NCBI GenBank assembly: GCA_036387415.1
Contig: DASVTU010000018.1
Coordinates: 234,519 to 298,518, forward strand
Reading direction: 5' to 3'
DNA from: DASVTU01 sp036387415
Lineage (GTDB): Bacteria; Acidobacteriota; Blastocatellia; Pyrinomonadales; Pyrinomonadaceae
Length of the DNA: 64,000 nucleotides
A program made the translations under genes and the position numbers. Position 1 is the first letter of the stretch. Every line of letters starts with the position of its first letter. Shown one piece after another: positions 53,291 through 61,593 of this stretch. The notes under the pieces were generated by a model, which worked only from the letters and a program-made list of their open reading frames with translations, ran no database searches and was not told the DNA's origin.

Positions 53291-55665
53291 TATTTCTCTT
53301 CGACGCGTGCGGACGGCGCGATGTAGTAGCCCCAATGCCCGTCGAGTCGCTCCATGCCTGTATTCTTTTCCAGCCCTTCGGAAACCATCCGAAACGCCTC
53401 TACAATCCCCGGCACCAATAACGGACGCCCGTCCTCGTCGTGATAGAAATGGGTGCGAAATTCATTCGCCGAGCCTAATCCGAAATCCAATCCATGCGCC
53501 AGACGTGCGAGACCTTTGAGCCGCACCAGAAGTGCTAAAAGACCGCTCGTTGTGAAGTAGGTGTAAGGCTCAAGGCGTTGGAGCGCGTTGATGAAAGATG
53601 ACTCGTCTCTAAACACCTCGACCCTCTCCGCGACCGCTTCAGCATCAGAACGGGCTGTGGTCAGCACAGCAATCGGTCGAATGTCGGCAAAGCCGAAGTT
53701 GGCGATGTGAAACTCGATGAACTTCTCGTATGCATCCCGGTTGCGCCCGACAGGTTGACCGAAGTTTCGACGAAAATGTTCTGCGAAGGAGTCGCGGTGT
53801 GTGAGCACTTCGTCTATCGGCGCGGCATAGTAACCCGCGATGACGCGACGACGCCTTTCAGCTTCATAAAGGATTGGTGTGCCAAGCGACGGCACGGCGC
53901 GCGTCGCCCACATCACTTCGCGCAGTATTCGATGAATCGCTTCCTGTCGATTGGGGTCTGTCTGGTAATAATGCTTGAGTGGAGCGAGGGCGGCTTCGGT
54001 GTTTGCCGTCACCAGCGTAACGAGCATGGACGAGAGCGCGGCAACATCCCAACCGCCGACGTGTTCGATGGATAGGGCTTGTGAGTGGGTCTCGAAGAAC
54101 GTCTTGGGGTCGAAACTCTTGAGGTCTACGTTGCGCGGGAGGGCTTCGAGGTTCAAGGTTTGCAGGCGATGGAGAAGAATCAGCAGGCCGAGCGTGTGCA
54201 GTTCGCCCTGGTGCTTGGCAGAGCCGAGGTCTTGGAGCGCCTTTGGTTGCAGGCCGGAGACTTGATTGGTTCTGAGTTGCGGTTGGTTCAGCAGGTCGAA
54301 TACCTGACGGCTGTTGTCGCTCTCGGTGTAGTAGCAAATATTATCGACGAACCATGAGTTAATGGGATCGTCGCCGAGCGCGGCGGTTCGCGCAAGCAGC
54401 AGACCCAGTTCCGAGTTCGACGTAACGCGCATGACGCGATAGAGGGCGTCGGCGTTGGCGACGGTGAAGAAACCATTCTCGCCGCTTTTCAAGACGTAAT
54501 CGAGAACGAGCGGACGACCATGGCTGAAAGAGACGGGCTGATGCGGTTCGTCTAAAAGGTCGAGATTAACCGGCGCGTAGACGCGCATTTCTCTGATTTT
54601 ATTCAACTCGGAACCCGACAAGACCTCATGCCCATGCGCCTTGACGGCGAGCAACTGCTGCCGGATTGCCGAATTGAGCGGCGGCGTTTTGCGTACCAGA
54701 ATCGAATCGATGCCGATGGCCGCCGCTGTGATGAGCATCTTGATGCCGCGTTCCGCATACAACTTTGTGAGTTGTTCGGCGAAGGCTTGCTTGTCACGCA
54801 AACGTTCGTCGAGCGCGCTGTGTGCGAAGCCGAGACGAATGGTGCGTGTGCCGTCGAGTTCTTCGTCGTACATGCCGCCGACGGCGGTGGTATGCGCGGC
54901 GAGAACATCGTCAGCCAGTTCGTCGGCGACGTGTGCCAAATCATCGCGTATCGCTCTCAGATAAGCCGTCTTGAGTTCTTCCATCTCGCTGCTTTGGGAA
55001 GCTATGCCGAGATACGAACAGGCAACTTCGAGGTCTTTTAATTTGTAGGAGGCGACGGTGGCAAGCGGTATCGCCACGACGACGGAGCGAAAGCGTGTGC
55101 GGTCGCCGGGCAGACCTCTCTCCGCCGCGTAGCGCCTGAGAAAATTTGTGAACGGGCGTCCGACGCGTTCTCGTATGGCGGACTCAACCAATTTGAATTT
55201 GTCTTGCAGAGGCGAGTCGAGAGTCAGTTGTTCGAGCGCGAGGAATTTTTGTATCGCCTCGTTGCGCGCCGCCTCGCCCGCGACGGAGAAGCCGGATAAC
55301 TCAGGGATGTCTGGGTCGATGTCGAGCGTATTTAATTCCACGACGACGCCTCGCGCGGTACGGTAGCCGATGTGTTCGAGGGCGGTCGGCTGGCCTGCGT
55401 GGTCGCGTTGCTGGATTCTGTATAGGATGCTGGTGAACTGTCGGAGTTCCTGTTTGGTGCGCGCCGTGATGACGACTCGCGGCGAGCCTTCCGTAGTCAG
55501 TGGTTTCTTGCTGCTCGCTTCTTCAAAGAGACTGATGAGTTGCAGCGCGGTTGCGCCGCCGACCGCTCCGCTGCCGCCGAAGATGACGTGCACCTGGTCG
55601 AAAAACGCCGGACGGGCGGCTTCTCTAAAGAGTTGAGGCCCTAGCCGAAACTTCTTTGAACGCAT
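53290..55665 (-). CDS. Large protein of unknown family with N-terminal Rossmann motif
   Basis: The protein has 791 aa and I recognise no named family. An N-terminal dinucleotide-binding motif, VHVIFGGSGAVGGATALQL (about 25-43), resembles SDR or saccharopine-dehydrogenase nucleotide sites. A region near 255-300 contains GMYDEELDGTRTIRLGFAHS, and another near 310 IKMLITAAAIGIDSIL, as in multi-step NAD(P)-dependent enzymes. There is no transmembrane helix or signal peptide, so it is cytoplasmic. The gene starts with a divergent intergenic region of 300 nt shared with the Asp-rich protein operon and ends in a shared terminator. It could be a large oxidoreductase of the Acidobacteriota lineage. 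Confidence 0.75.
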   Translation of the reverse strand: MRSKKFRLGPQLFREAARPAFFDQVHVIFGGSGAVGGATALQLISLFEEASSKKPLTTEGSPRVVITARTKQELRQFTSILYRIQQRDHAGQPTALEHIGYRTARGVVVELNTLDIDPDIPELSGFSVAGEAARNEAIQKFLALEQLTLDSPLQDKFKLVESAIRERVGRPFTNFLRRYAAERGLPGDRTRFRSVVVAIPLATVASYKLKDLEVACSYLGIASQSSEMEELKTAYLRAIRDDLAHVADELADDVLAAHTTAVGGMYDEELDGTRTIRLGFAHSALDERLRDKQAFAEQLTKLYAERGIKMLITAAAIGIDSILVRKTPPLNSAIRQQLLAVKAHGHEVLSGSELNKIREMRVYAPVNLDLLDEPHQPVSFSHGRPLVLDYVLKSGENGFFTVANADALYRVMRVTSNSELGLLLARTAALGDDPINSWFVDNICYYTESDNSRQVFDLLNQPQLRTNQVSGLQPKALQDLGSAKHQGELHTLGLLILLHRLQTLNLEALPRNVDLKSFDPKTFFETHSQALSIEHVGGWDVAALSSMLVTLVTANTEAALAPLKHYYQTDPNRQEAIHRILREVMWATRAVPSLGTPILYEAERRRRVIAGYYAAPIDEVLTHRDSFAEHFRRNFGQPVGRNRDAYEKFIEFHIANFGFADIRPIAVLTTARSDAEAVAERVEVFRDESSFINALQRLEPYTYFTTSGLLALLVRLKGLARLAHGLDFGLGSANEFRTHFYHDEDGRPLLVPGIVEAFRMVSEGLEKNTGMERLDGHWGYYIAPSARVEEK

Positions 55666-55960
55666 ACGAAATTATTGAAGTGATGTTGGAGATGACATGA
55701 AGCTGCTCAACTGGTTCAACGTCTCTCATGCGATGAACCGTGCCGAATGATGTATTTGTGCATAGCGTGAAGGTGCGCGCGTCGCCGTTAATCTACACCG
55801 ACTCATGCGCCACATCAAGGACACCGATGGCTGTCGCGTGGATGGTGCGAGGTTGCGTTGCGCCGCGTCGGCCGTCGCTGCCGCAGTACGCTTGTTGTTT
55901 TTTGTGGCTCGTCGTAAGCTTGACGCCATTCAGTTCCAACATCAACGAGGAGGAGAGCAA

Positions 55961-56287
55961 ATGTCAGAACAAGTTAATGCCGATAAGGCAGAGGAACGAG
56001 TGTCTTCCGAGTCCGGTCTTTTTATTTCGGCGGAACCTTTGGCGGGCGGCGGGCGTCTGAGCGCCACCGGAGACGATAGCCATGATGCCGATGCTTCGGA
56101 TTCCGACTCAGGCATCACCGACGCCATCACCGACGCCGACGCTTCGGACGCCGATGGCGACGCCGACAACACCGATGCGGGCGGCGATACGACGGAATCA
56201 GAATCGGGTTTGGGCGGGGAAAATCCGCTCGGCATCAATCGCGAACGCGTCAAGAACGGCGACGACAAGGACACCAGAGATACTTAA
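55961..56287 (+). CDS. Asp-rich repeat protein, possible modified-peptide precursor
   Basis: This 108-aa acidic protein has an N-terminal leader-like part (MSEQVNADKAEERVSSESGL, then FISAEPLAGGGRLSATGDD). A block of D-A-D-A-S-D repeats follows (about 42-76), with 13 Asp in 35 residues; the unit DADASD occurs at 42-47 and 58-63. The tail is charged (VKNGDDKDTRDT). The start at 55961 follows GAGGAGAG. The JmjC gene starts 12 nt later, so it is the first gene of the operon. It could be a peptide substrate for the hydroxylase, or a calcium-binding protein, since D-x-D-x-S-D spacing also resembles EF-hand-like loops. Function is inferred only from context. Confidence 0.7.
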   Translation: MSEQVNADKAEERVSSESGLFISAEPLAGGGRLSATGDDSHDADASDSDSGITDAITDADASDADGDADNTDAGGDTTESESGLGGENPLGINRERVKNGDDKDTRDT

Positions 56288-56299
56288 CGGGATGCGCGT

Positions 56300-57499
56300 G
56301 TGGTGGTTATCAACAGCCTCGCTAAACTTTTAGAGCCATTGACCGAGGAGGAGTTCCTCGCCTCCTTCTGGGGAAAAAACTACAAGCACGTGCGGGGCGG
56401 CGCGGGGAAGTTTACGGAAATGATGCCGTGGGCGCATCTCAACTATGTCCTCCGTCATCATCGTCTCGACTTCCCTCGCCTCCGTCTCGTACAGGACGGC
56501 GAGAGGCCACCCGTCGCTTCCTACATCCGTTACGTCAAGGGTCGTCAGGGTCGTCTCACCCCGCGACTCCGCCCCGCCGAGATAAACAACTATCTCCGAC
56601 AAGGCGCGACCGTAGTGCTCGATGCCGTCGATGAGCTTCACGAACCGACTGAAGAGTTGGCCGCCGTGCTCGAACGCTTCTTCTGCGAGCGCGTGCAAAT
56701 CAACCTCTACGCGGGCTGGCAAACCTCGCGCGGCTTCGACCTCCATTGGGACGACCACGACGTGTTCATCCTGCAAGTTGCAGGGCGCAAGCGTTGGAGC
56801 GTCTACGGCATGACGAGGCCGTACCCCGTCGCTGACGACATCGAGGAAGCGCAAAAGCCAACCGACGCGCCCGTCTGGGAAGAGACGCTGGAAGACGGCG
56901 ACCTCCTCTACATCCCGCGCGGCTGGTGGCACGTTGCCCAACCGCTCGCCGAACCGACGCTCCATCTAACGGTCGGCATCCACCAGCGAACCGGACTCGA
57001 CCTCATGCGCTGGCTCACCGAACGCTTGCGCGCGCGCGCGACTTTCCGCCAAGACATGCCGCGTCTCGCGAACGCCGACGAGCGAGCGACACACGCCGCA
57101 CGCCTACGCCAGGAGTTGCTGGCCGAGTTGGACGACGCGGTGCTCGAACGTTTCTTCCGTGAACACGACGCGACCGCCGAATCGCGCGCACGTTTCAGTC
57201 TGCCGTCGAGTGCAACTGCCGAAGCCCTGCCCGATGCGCCCGATACGCTGCTTCGTTGGATGCCGCCGCGCCCACTCGAATTGAAGGCGGAAAACGGCGT
57301 GGTCGAATTCGCTTGTCACAAAAAGCGTTGGCGATTCGCGGAGGATGCGTTGCTCGTTTTGCAGCCGCTCGAAGAGAGGCGCGTGTGTTCGGTCGCGGAG
57401 TTGTGCGAGACCGCCGCTGTGCGGCTCGACGCGCGAACTGTGCGCGCATTCTTGCGCGAATTGCTCCTGCACGGCCTTGTTGCCGTCGTTGACAGATGA
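56300..57499 (+). CDS. JmjC/cupin-4 type Fe(II)/2-oxoglutarate oxygenase
   Basis: The protein has 399 aa. The N-terminal JmjC-type fold carries the iron-binding triad His149-Trp-Asp151 in FDLHWDDHDVFILQ and His211 in LLYIPRGWWHVAQP. KRWSVYG follows the first motif, as in bacterial ROXA-type ribosomal oxygenases. The C-terminal part is a dimerisation/winged-helix-like region (about 240-399). Such enzymes hydroxylate protein side chains. No ribosomal gene is adjacent; the Asp-rich protein gene is 12 nt upstream and the Suc_Fer-like gene overlaps by 4 nt (ATGA). Aspartyl or asparaginyl hydroxylation of the upstream peptide is an inference. Confidence 0.85.
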   Translation: MVVINSLAKLLEPLTEEEFLASFWGKNYKHVRGGAGKFTEMMPWAHLNYVLRHHRLDFPRLRLVQDGERPPVASYIRYVKGRQGRLTPRLRPAEINNYLRQGATVVLDAVDELHEPTEELAAVLERFFCERVQINLYAGWQTSRGFDLHWDDHDVFILQVAGRKRWSVYGMTRPYPVADDIEEAQKPTDAPVWEETLEDGDLLYIPRGWWHVAQPLAEPTLHLTVGIHQRTGLDLMRWLTERLRARATFRQDMPRLANADERATHAARLRQELLAELDDAVLERFFREHDATAESRARFSLPSSATAEALPDAPDTLLRWMPPRPLELKAENGVVEFACHKKRWRFAEDALLVLQPLEERRVCSVAELCETAAVRLDARTVRAFLRELLLHGLVAVVDR

Positions 57500-58440
57500 A
57501 CGCCGACGATATGCAACAGCCCTTCTTCTGTTCCGAACTATCGCGCCGCGCCGCCGAAAAGACTTTCGGCACAGCCTCGACCGGAGGCACGTGGCTCTTG
57601 CTCGAATATGCGGGCGCGTGGGGGCCGAAGGCGCTCGAAGAGAGCGCGCTCTCGCCCGCCATCAAAGCGTTTTTTAACCAGACCTTTCGTGCGATTCCGC
57701 ATTCGCGTCTTCTATTTATCAAACGCGGACGCGTGGGCGGCGCAACCGTCTCGTTCTTCGTCGTGCGTTGCCGCGAGCGCGAGCCGTTTGTCGTGAAGTT
57801 TGAATTGGAAAGTTATGAACAGTTGTTGGAGATTGACATCGCCGCGGTGAGGGCAGGACGGTCACTGGAGGGCGGCAGCATCGTGCGCGAACCGCTCTTT
57901 CTGGTCTGCACGCACGGGCGACGCGACAAGTGCTGCGCGAAGTTCGGCATGCCCATCTATAGCCACCTGCGCGAATTCGCGGGCGAGTCGGTGTGGCAAT
58001 CGTCACACGTGGGCGGCGACCGTTTCGCTGCCAACCTCGTCTGCTTCCCGCACGGTCTTTTCTACGCGCACATGACGGAGGACGCGGCGCGTCGCGTTGT
58101 CCGGCAGTATGGCGAGCGCCGACTCGTCCTCGACAAATACAGGGGACGCGCCTGCTATTCACATCATGTGCAGGCCGCCGAATTCTTCACACGCTCCGAA
58201 ACCGGCGCGACGGAACTCGACGCACTACGTTTTCTAGATTCCGTGCGACGCGGCGAGAAGAGTTGGCGCGTGCGTTTCGCGGGCATGGATGCTGAGAAGA
58301 TTTACGAAGCGGATGTCAGTTGCCGGATGTCGGAATTTGAAAACTACATCACTTGTCACGACGAGGCGCAAAAGAACGTGCCGCAATTCATGCTCGAAGA
58401 CTTCCGCATCGTCGCTTCGCCGCCGGACAACCCGGTGTAG
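57496..58440 (+). CDS. Suc_Fer-like thioredoxin-fold iron-sulfur protein
   Basis: The product has 314 aa. The Suc_Fer pattern is clear: LFLVCTHGRRDKCCAKFG (Cys about 138, 146, 147), SSHVGGDRFAANLVCFPHG (His about 171, Cys about 183) and GLFYAHM. The family, related to thioredoxin-like [2Fe-2S] ferredoxins, may carry electrons. The start overlaps the JmjC stop (ATGA, 57496-57499), so translation is coupled and the two proteins probably work together, for example in supplying electrons or handling iron for the oxygenase. The role is inferred from position. Confidence 0.85.
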   Translation: MNADDMQQPFFCSELSRRAAEKTFGTASTGGTWLLLEYAGAWGPKALEESALSPAIKAFFNQTFRAIPHSRLLFIKRGRVGGATVSFFVVRCREREPFVVKFELESYEQLLEIDIAAVRAGRSLEGGSIVREPLFLVCTHGRRDKCCAKFGMPIYSHLREFAGESVWQSSHVGGDRFAANLVCFPHGLFYAHMTEDAARRVVRQYGERRLVLDKYRGRACYSHHVQAAEFFTRSETGATELDALRFLDSVRRGEKSWRVRFAGMDAEKIYEADVSCRMSEFENYITCHDEAQKNVPQFMLEDFRIVASPPDNPV

Positions 58441-58469
58441 ATAAATTCTTTTGTGTGGAGTAGTAGGTT

Positions 58470-58946
58470 ATGGCAATCGTCGGAATCGTCGCCGTTGACC
58501 GCGCGGGAGCCATCGGGCGAGGCGGCTCAATCCCGTGGCACTATTCGTCCGACCTACGCTTCTTCAAACAACAGACGACGGGCAACACCTGTGTGATGGG
58601 CTACCGTACGTGGCTCTCCATCGGTAAGCCTTTGAAGAACAGGCTCAACATCGTCATGAGCAGAACGTCGGAGATAGAGCCGCAGGAATCGGTCATACTT
58701 TTGCGCGAGCGTGTGTCGGTGCTCTCTCTGAAGCCTTACTTGTCCGGCGACCTCTTTGTCATCGGCGGCCAGCAAATCTATCGCACGTTTCTCGCAGACA
58801 TCGACAAGTGGATTGTCACAGAGATTCCGCTCACCGTCGAAGGCGCAGACACCTTCATGCCGCCAAACTACCTCGAAGGCTTCCGCCCCGTCTCAACTCT
58901 CGAACTAGAAGAAAACCTCCGCGCCACTTTCTACGAAAGAGGCTGA
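58470..58946 (+). CDS. folA: Dihydrofolate reductase
   Basis: This 158-aa enzyme reduces dihydrofolate with NADPH. Landmarks are MAIVGIVAVDRAGAIGRGGS at the start, IPWHYSSDLRFFKQQTTG, VMGYRTWLSIGKPL, and LFVIGGQQIYRTF. Length matches the family. The start has GGAGTAGTAGG upstream. It is 29 nt after the Suc_Fer-like gene and may be the last gene of that operon. The downstream spacer is filled with another low-complexity (CATCC) stretch before the convergent cystathionine synthase gene. Confidence 0.93.
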   Translation: MAIVGIVAVDRAGAIGRGGSIPWHYSSDLRFFKQQTTGNTCVMGYRTWLSIGKPLKNRLNIVMSRTSEIEPQESVILLRERVSVLSLKPYLSGDLFVIGGQQIYRTFLADIDKWIVTEIPLTVEGADTFMPPNYLEGFRPVSTLELEENLRATFYERG

Positions 58947-59047
58947 AAGCGACGTGGAAACGGGGAAAGGTTAAAAGTGGAAACGGACAAAAGGCTCCAT
59001 TCGCTGTCTCCTTTCATCCCACATCCATCCGTCCTCATCCCTGCTTT

Positions 59048-60406
59048 TCATCGTACGTCGAGCACGTCGTGGCGCGTGATGATGCCTGTGATGCGCCCGT
59101 ACTCTTCGACGAGCACGGCGGGGCTTTCCTGAAGTTGGCGCGTGATGTCGCCGATGCTCGCGTCAACGTCAACCACCGCGAAACTCGTCTGCATCACTTC
59201 GCTGACGGGCGACTCCAACAATTCTCGATTGCCGAGCACGCGCGCCAGCACGCGACTCTCGCGCAGCGAACCGACCGCGCGTCCTTCTTCAATCACAGGC
59301 AGATAGGTCAGACCGGATTCGTTCATCTTCGCCAGCACGTCTGCGATACGCTCCTGCGGCGTCGCCGCCACCAGCGTCTTCGGCGAATACTGTCCCTTCG
59401 TGCCGATAATCAATCCCGCCGTAATCTTCTGCGGCTCAAGCAGACGCTTCTCCTTCATCCATTCGTCGGAATGGTGCTTGGTGAGATAGTGTTCGCCCGT
59501 ATCGCAAACGATGAAGACGACGAGGCCGTTTTCGTCGAGCGTGCGCGCGACGCGTAGAGCCGCCGACAGATTCGTCCCCGTCGAACCGCCGCAGAAGATG
59601 CCTTCGAGGCGACCGAGCTGGCGCGATAACTCGAAGGATTCGCGGTCGGTGACGTTGATGATTTCATCGACGTACTTGATATGCACATTGTCTGGAACAA
59701 CTTCCTGACCGATGCCTTCAACGAGATAAGGCGTCGCTTCGTGCGTCTTGCCCGTCTCTTTGTAAGTTTTGAAGACCGAGCCGTACGGGTCTGCGCCGAT
59801 GATACGGATGTCTGGATTCATCTCTTTGAGGTAACGACCCGTGCCCGAAATCGTCCCGCCCGTGCCGAGTCCTGAGACGAAATGTGTAATCTTGCCGTCG
59901 GTCTGTTCCCAGAGTTCGGGGCCGGTCGAGCGGTAGTGCGCTTCGGGGTTGGACGGATGCGCGTACTGGTTCGGGTAGAAAGAGTTCGGCGTTTCGCGCG
60001 CGATGCGTTGTGCGGTGGAGACGTAGTGGTCGGGCGTGCCGGGTTTAGCAGAGGCCGGAACGACCACCACATCCGCGCCGAGCGCCTTGAGATAACGCAC
60101 CTTCTCCACAGAAGCTTTATCAGTCATCACGAAGATGCAGCGATAACCCCTGACCGACGCCGCCAGTGCGAGGCCGATGCCCGTGTTGCCCGAAGTCGCT
60201 TCGATGATGGTGCCGCCGGGCTTCAACTTCCCTTCGCGCTCTGCCGCTTCCACCATCGCGATGCCGATTCTATCCTTGACTGAATAGCCGGGATTCAAAT
60301 TCTCCATCTTGGCGAGCACTGTCGCGCGGATGCCCTGCGTCATGCGATTGAGTTTGACAAGCGGGGTTTTGCCGATTAGACCTAAAATATTTTCAGCATA
60401 TTTCAT
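59048..60406 (-). CDS. Cystathionine beta-synthase (PLP domain plus CBS pair)
   Basis: The product has about 452 aa. The PLP domain starts MKYAENILGLIGKTPLVKLN, with the Schiff-base lysine in NPGYSVKDRIG (Lys about 44), EATSGNTGIGLAL, and the glycine loop GLGTGGTISGTG. A pair of CBS domains follows (about 330-452; VLAKMNESGLTYLPVIEEG), which usually bind adenosyl ligands. It makes cystathionine from serine and homocysteine, or may act as a cysteine synthase. The start at 60406 is chosen as the family start; a frame from 60463 would add 19 residues. The gene is transcribed divergently from the Nudix gene. Confidence 0.92.
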   Translation of the reverse strand: MKYAENILGLIGKTPLVKLNRMTQGIRATVLAKMENLNPGYSVKDRIGIAMVEAAEREGKLKPGGTIIEATSGNTGIGLALAASVRGYRCIFVMTDKASVEKVRYLKALGADVVVVPASAKPGTPDHYVSTAQRIARETPNSFYPNQYAHPSNPEAHYRSTGPELWEQTDGKITHFVSGLGTGGTISGTGRYLKEMNPDIRIIGADPYGSVFKTYKETGKTHEATPYLVEGIGQEVVPDNVHIKYVDEIINVTDRESFELSRQLGRLEGIFCGGSTGTNLSAALRVARTLDENGLVVFIVCDTGEHYLTKHHSDEWMKEKRLLEPQKITAGLIIGTKGQYSPKTLVAATPQERIADVLAKMNESGLTYLPVIEEGRAVGSLRESRVLARVLGNRELLESPVSEVMQTSFAVVDVDASIGDITRQLQESPAVLVEEYGRITGIITRHDVLDVR

Positions 60407-60493
60407 GCGATGTCTCCGAATAAATGTATGTCTGTCGAGGGAAGCGCAAGTATAGTTACTCAAAGAATTTCTTATTGCAACCGCGCGGCTCGG

Positions 60494-60499
60494 TATAAT
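60494..60499 (+). promoter_or_regulatory. -10 box very close to the Nudix start
   Basis: A perfect TATAAT ends 8 nt before the ATG at 60508, so the transcript would start almost at the start codon (leaderless). No good -35 is present. A later in-frame ATG at 60529 is also possible. Confidence 0.4.
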
Positions 60500-60507
60500 C
60501 TTTCCGG

Positions 60508-60963
60508 ATGAGTCGAATGTTGACGCAAATGCAGGTTTCGGCGGGCGGCGTGGTCTTCCGGCGTGTGGAGGCGCGTGTCGAAGTGGCTCTGATTTCGGTC
60601 GGCGGAGAGGGTCGTTGGCAGTTGCCGAAAGGGATTGTGGACGCGGGCGAAGCGAACGAGGCGGCGGCGTTGCGCGAAGTGCGCGAGGAGACGGGCATCA
60701 CGGCGGAGTTGCTCGCGCCGATTGACAAGGTTGAATACTGGTACGTCTCGATGCATCGCGGCGTGCGCGTGCGCTTTCACAAATTCGTCTATTTTTACTT
60801 GCTCCGTTACCAATCGGGTGATGTCGGCGACCACGACCGCGAGGTCAACGAGGCGCGTTGGGTCGCCGTCGAAGAAGCGCGCGGGATGCTCGCCTTCGCC
60901 AACGAACGCAAGGTGCTTGAACGCGCACGCGAGATGATTCGAGAACTCCTAAGTGTGGAATAA
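60508..60963 (+). CDS. Nudix hydrolase
   Basis: The protein has 151 aa and a complete Nudix box (GIVDAGEANEAAALREVREETGI, about 48-70; split here as G-x5-E-x7-REVREETGI) that binds metal and cleaves nucleoside diphosphate-linked substrates. The start of the domain is VSAGGVVFRR. The substrate is unknown; KVEYWYVSMHRGVRVRFHKFVYFYL is a hint of a substrate groove. The transcript may be leaderless. Confidence 0.9.
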   Translation: MSRMLTQMQVSAGGVVFRRVEARVEVALISVGGEGRWQLPKGIVDAGEANEAAALREVREETGITAELLAPIDKVEYWYVSMHRGVRVRFHKFVYFYLLRYQSGDVGDHDREVNEARWVAVEEARGMLAFANERKVLERAREMIRELLSVE

Positions 60964-61050
60964 CTTTTGCCCGTCTCTTTTGTCTTCAAACTGATTCGTA
61001 CGTTTTACGTGCACGGCTCGCAGAATTTTCGTTGAAAGCATCAAGGGGTT

Positions 61051-61479
61051 ATGAAATTGGCAAAGGGTTTTGGAGTAATGGGCAAGAATCGTGGCAACGG
61101 GTCTACTGTGATGATTGTCGAGGATTTGCCCGACATTCGTTACATCACGAAGATGTTGTTGCGTGTGAAAGGCTGCCGGGTGGTGGAAGCGGTGGACGCG
61201 CAGGAAGCGGTCGTGGTGGCGTTGCGCGAACGCCCCGACCTGATTCTGATGGACATGCACCTTCCGCACACCAGCGGCATCGATGCCACGCGCCGTCTAC
61301 GCATGTTCGAGGAATTAAAAGACGTGCCGATTGTGGCTCTGAGCGCCTACGACCGCTCGCTCTTTGAGCCTCCCGCGCTCGACGCCGGATGTAACGAATA
61401 CGTGACCAAGCCGCTCGACTTCGACAAACTCGACGCACTGCTCGCACGCTACCTGCCAGCACCGACACACCAGCCCTAA
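61051..61479 (+). CDS. Single-domain response regulator
   Basis: This 142-aa receiver domain has VMIVEDLPDIR (acidic pair), LILMDMHLP (Asp about 68), VALSAYDRS and YVTKPLDF (Lys about 120). AAGGGG precedes the start at 61051. It is 87 nt downstream of the Nudix gene. No histidine kinase lies next to it, so the partner is elsewhere. A strong terminator follows the stop. Confidence 0.9.
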   Translation: MKLAKGFGVMGKNRGNGSTVMIVEDLPDIRYITKMLLRVKGCRVVEAVDAQEAVVVALRERPDLILMDMHLPHTSGIDATRRLRMFEELKDVPIVALSAYDRSLFEPPALDAGCNEYVTKPLDFDKLDALLARYLPAPTHQP

Positions 61480-61499
61480 TTATTTCGCCGCATAATAGA

Positions 61500-61555
61500 G
61501 AAAATCGCCGGAATCGGTGCCTCGTTGGGGGAACGGCATCAATCCGGCGATTTTC
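61500..61555. terminator. Bidirectional terminator between the receiver and the phage-type ATPase
   Basis: GAAAATCGCCGGA and its exact complement (13 bp) enclose 30 nt and flank T- and A-runs on both sides. It separates convergent genes ending at 61479 and 61594. Confidence 0.8.
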
Positions 61556-61593
61556 AACACGCCGTTTCACAGGCGTATCTGAGACTACGCAGT

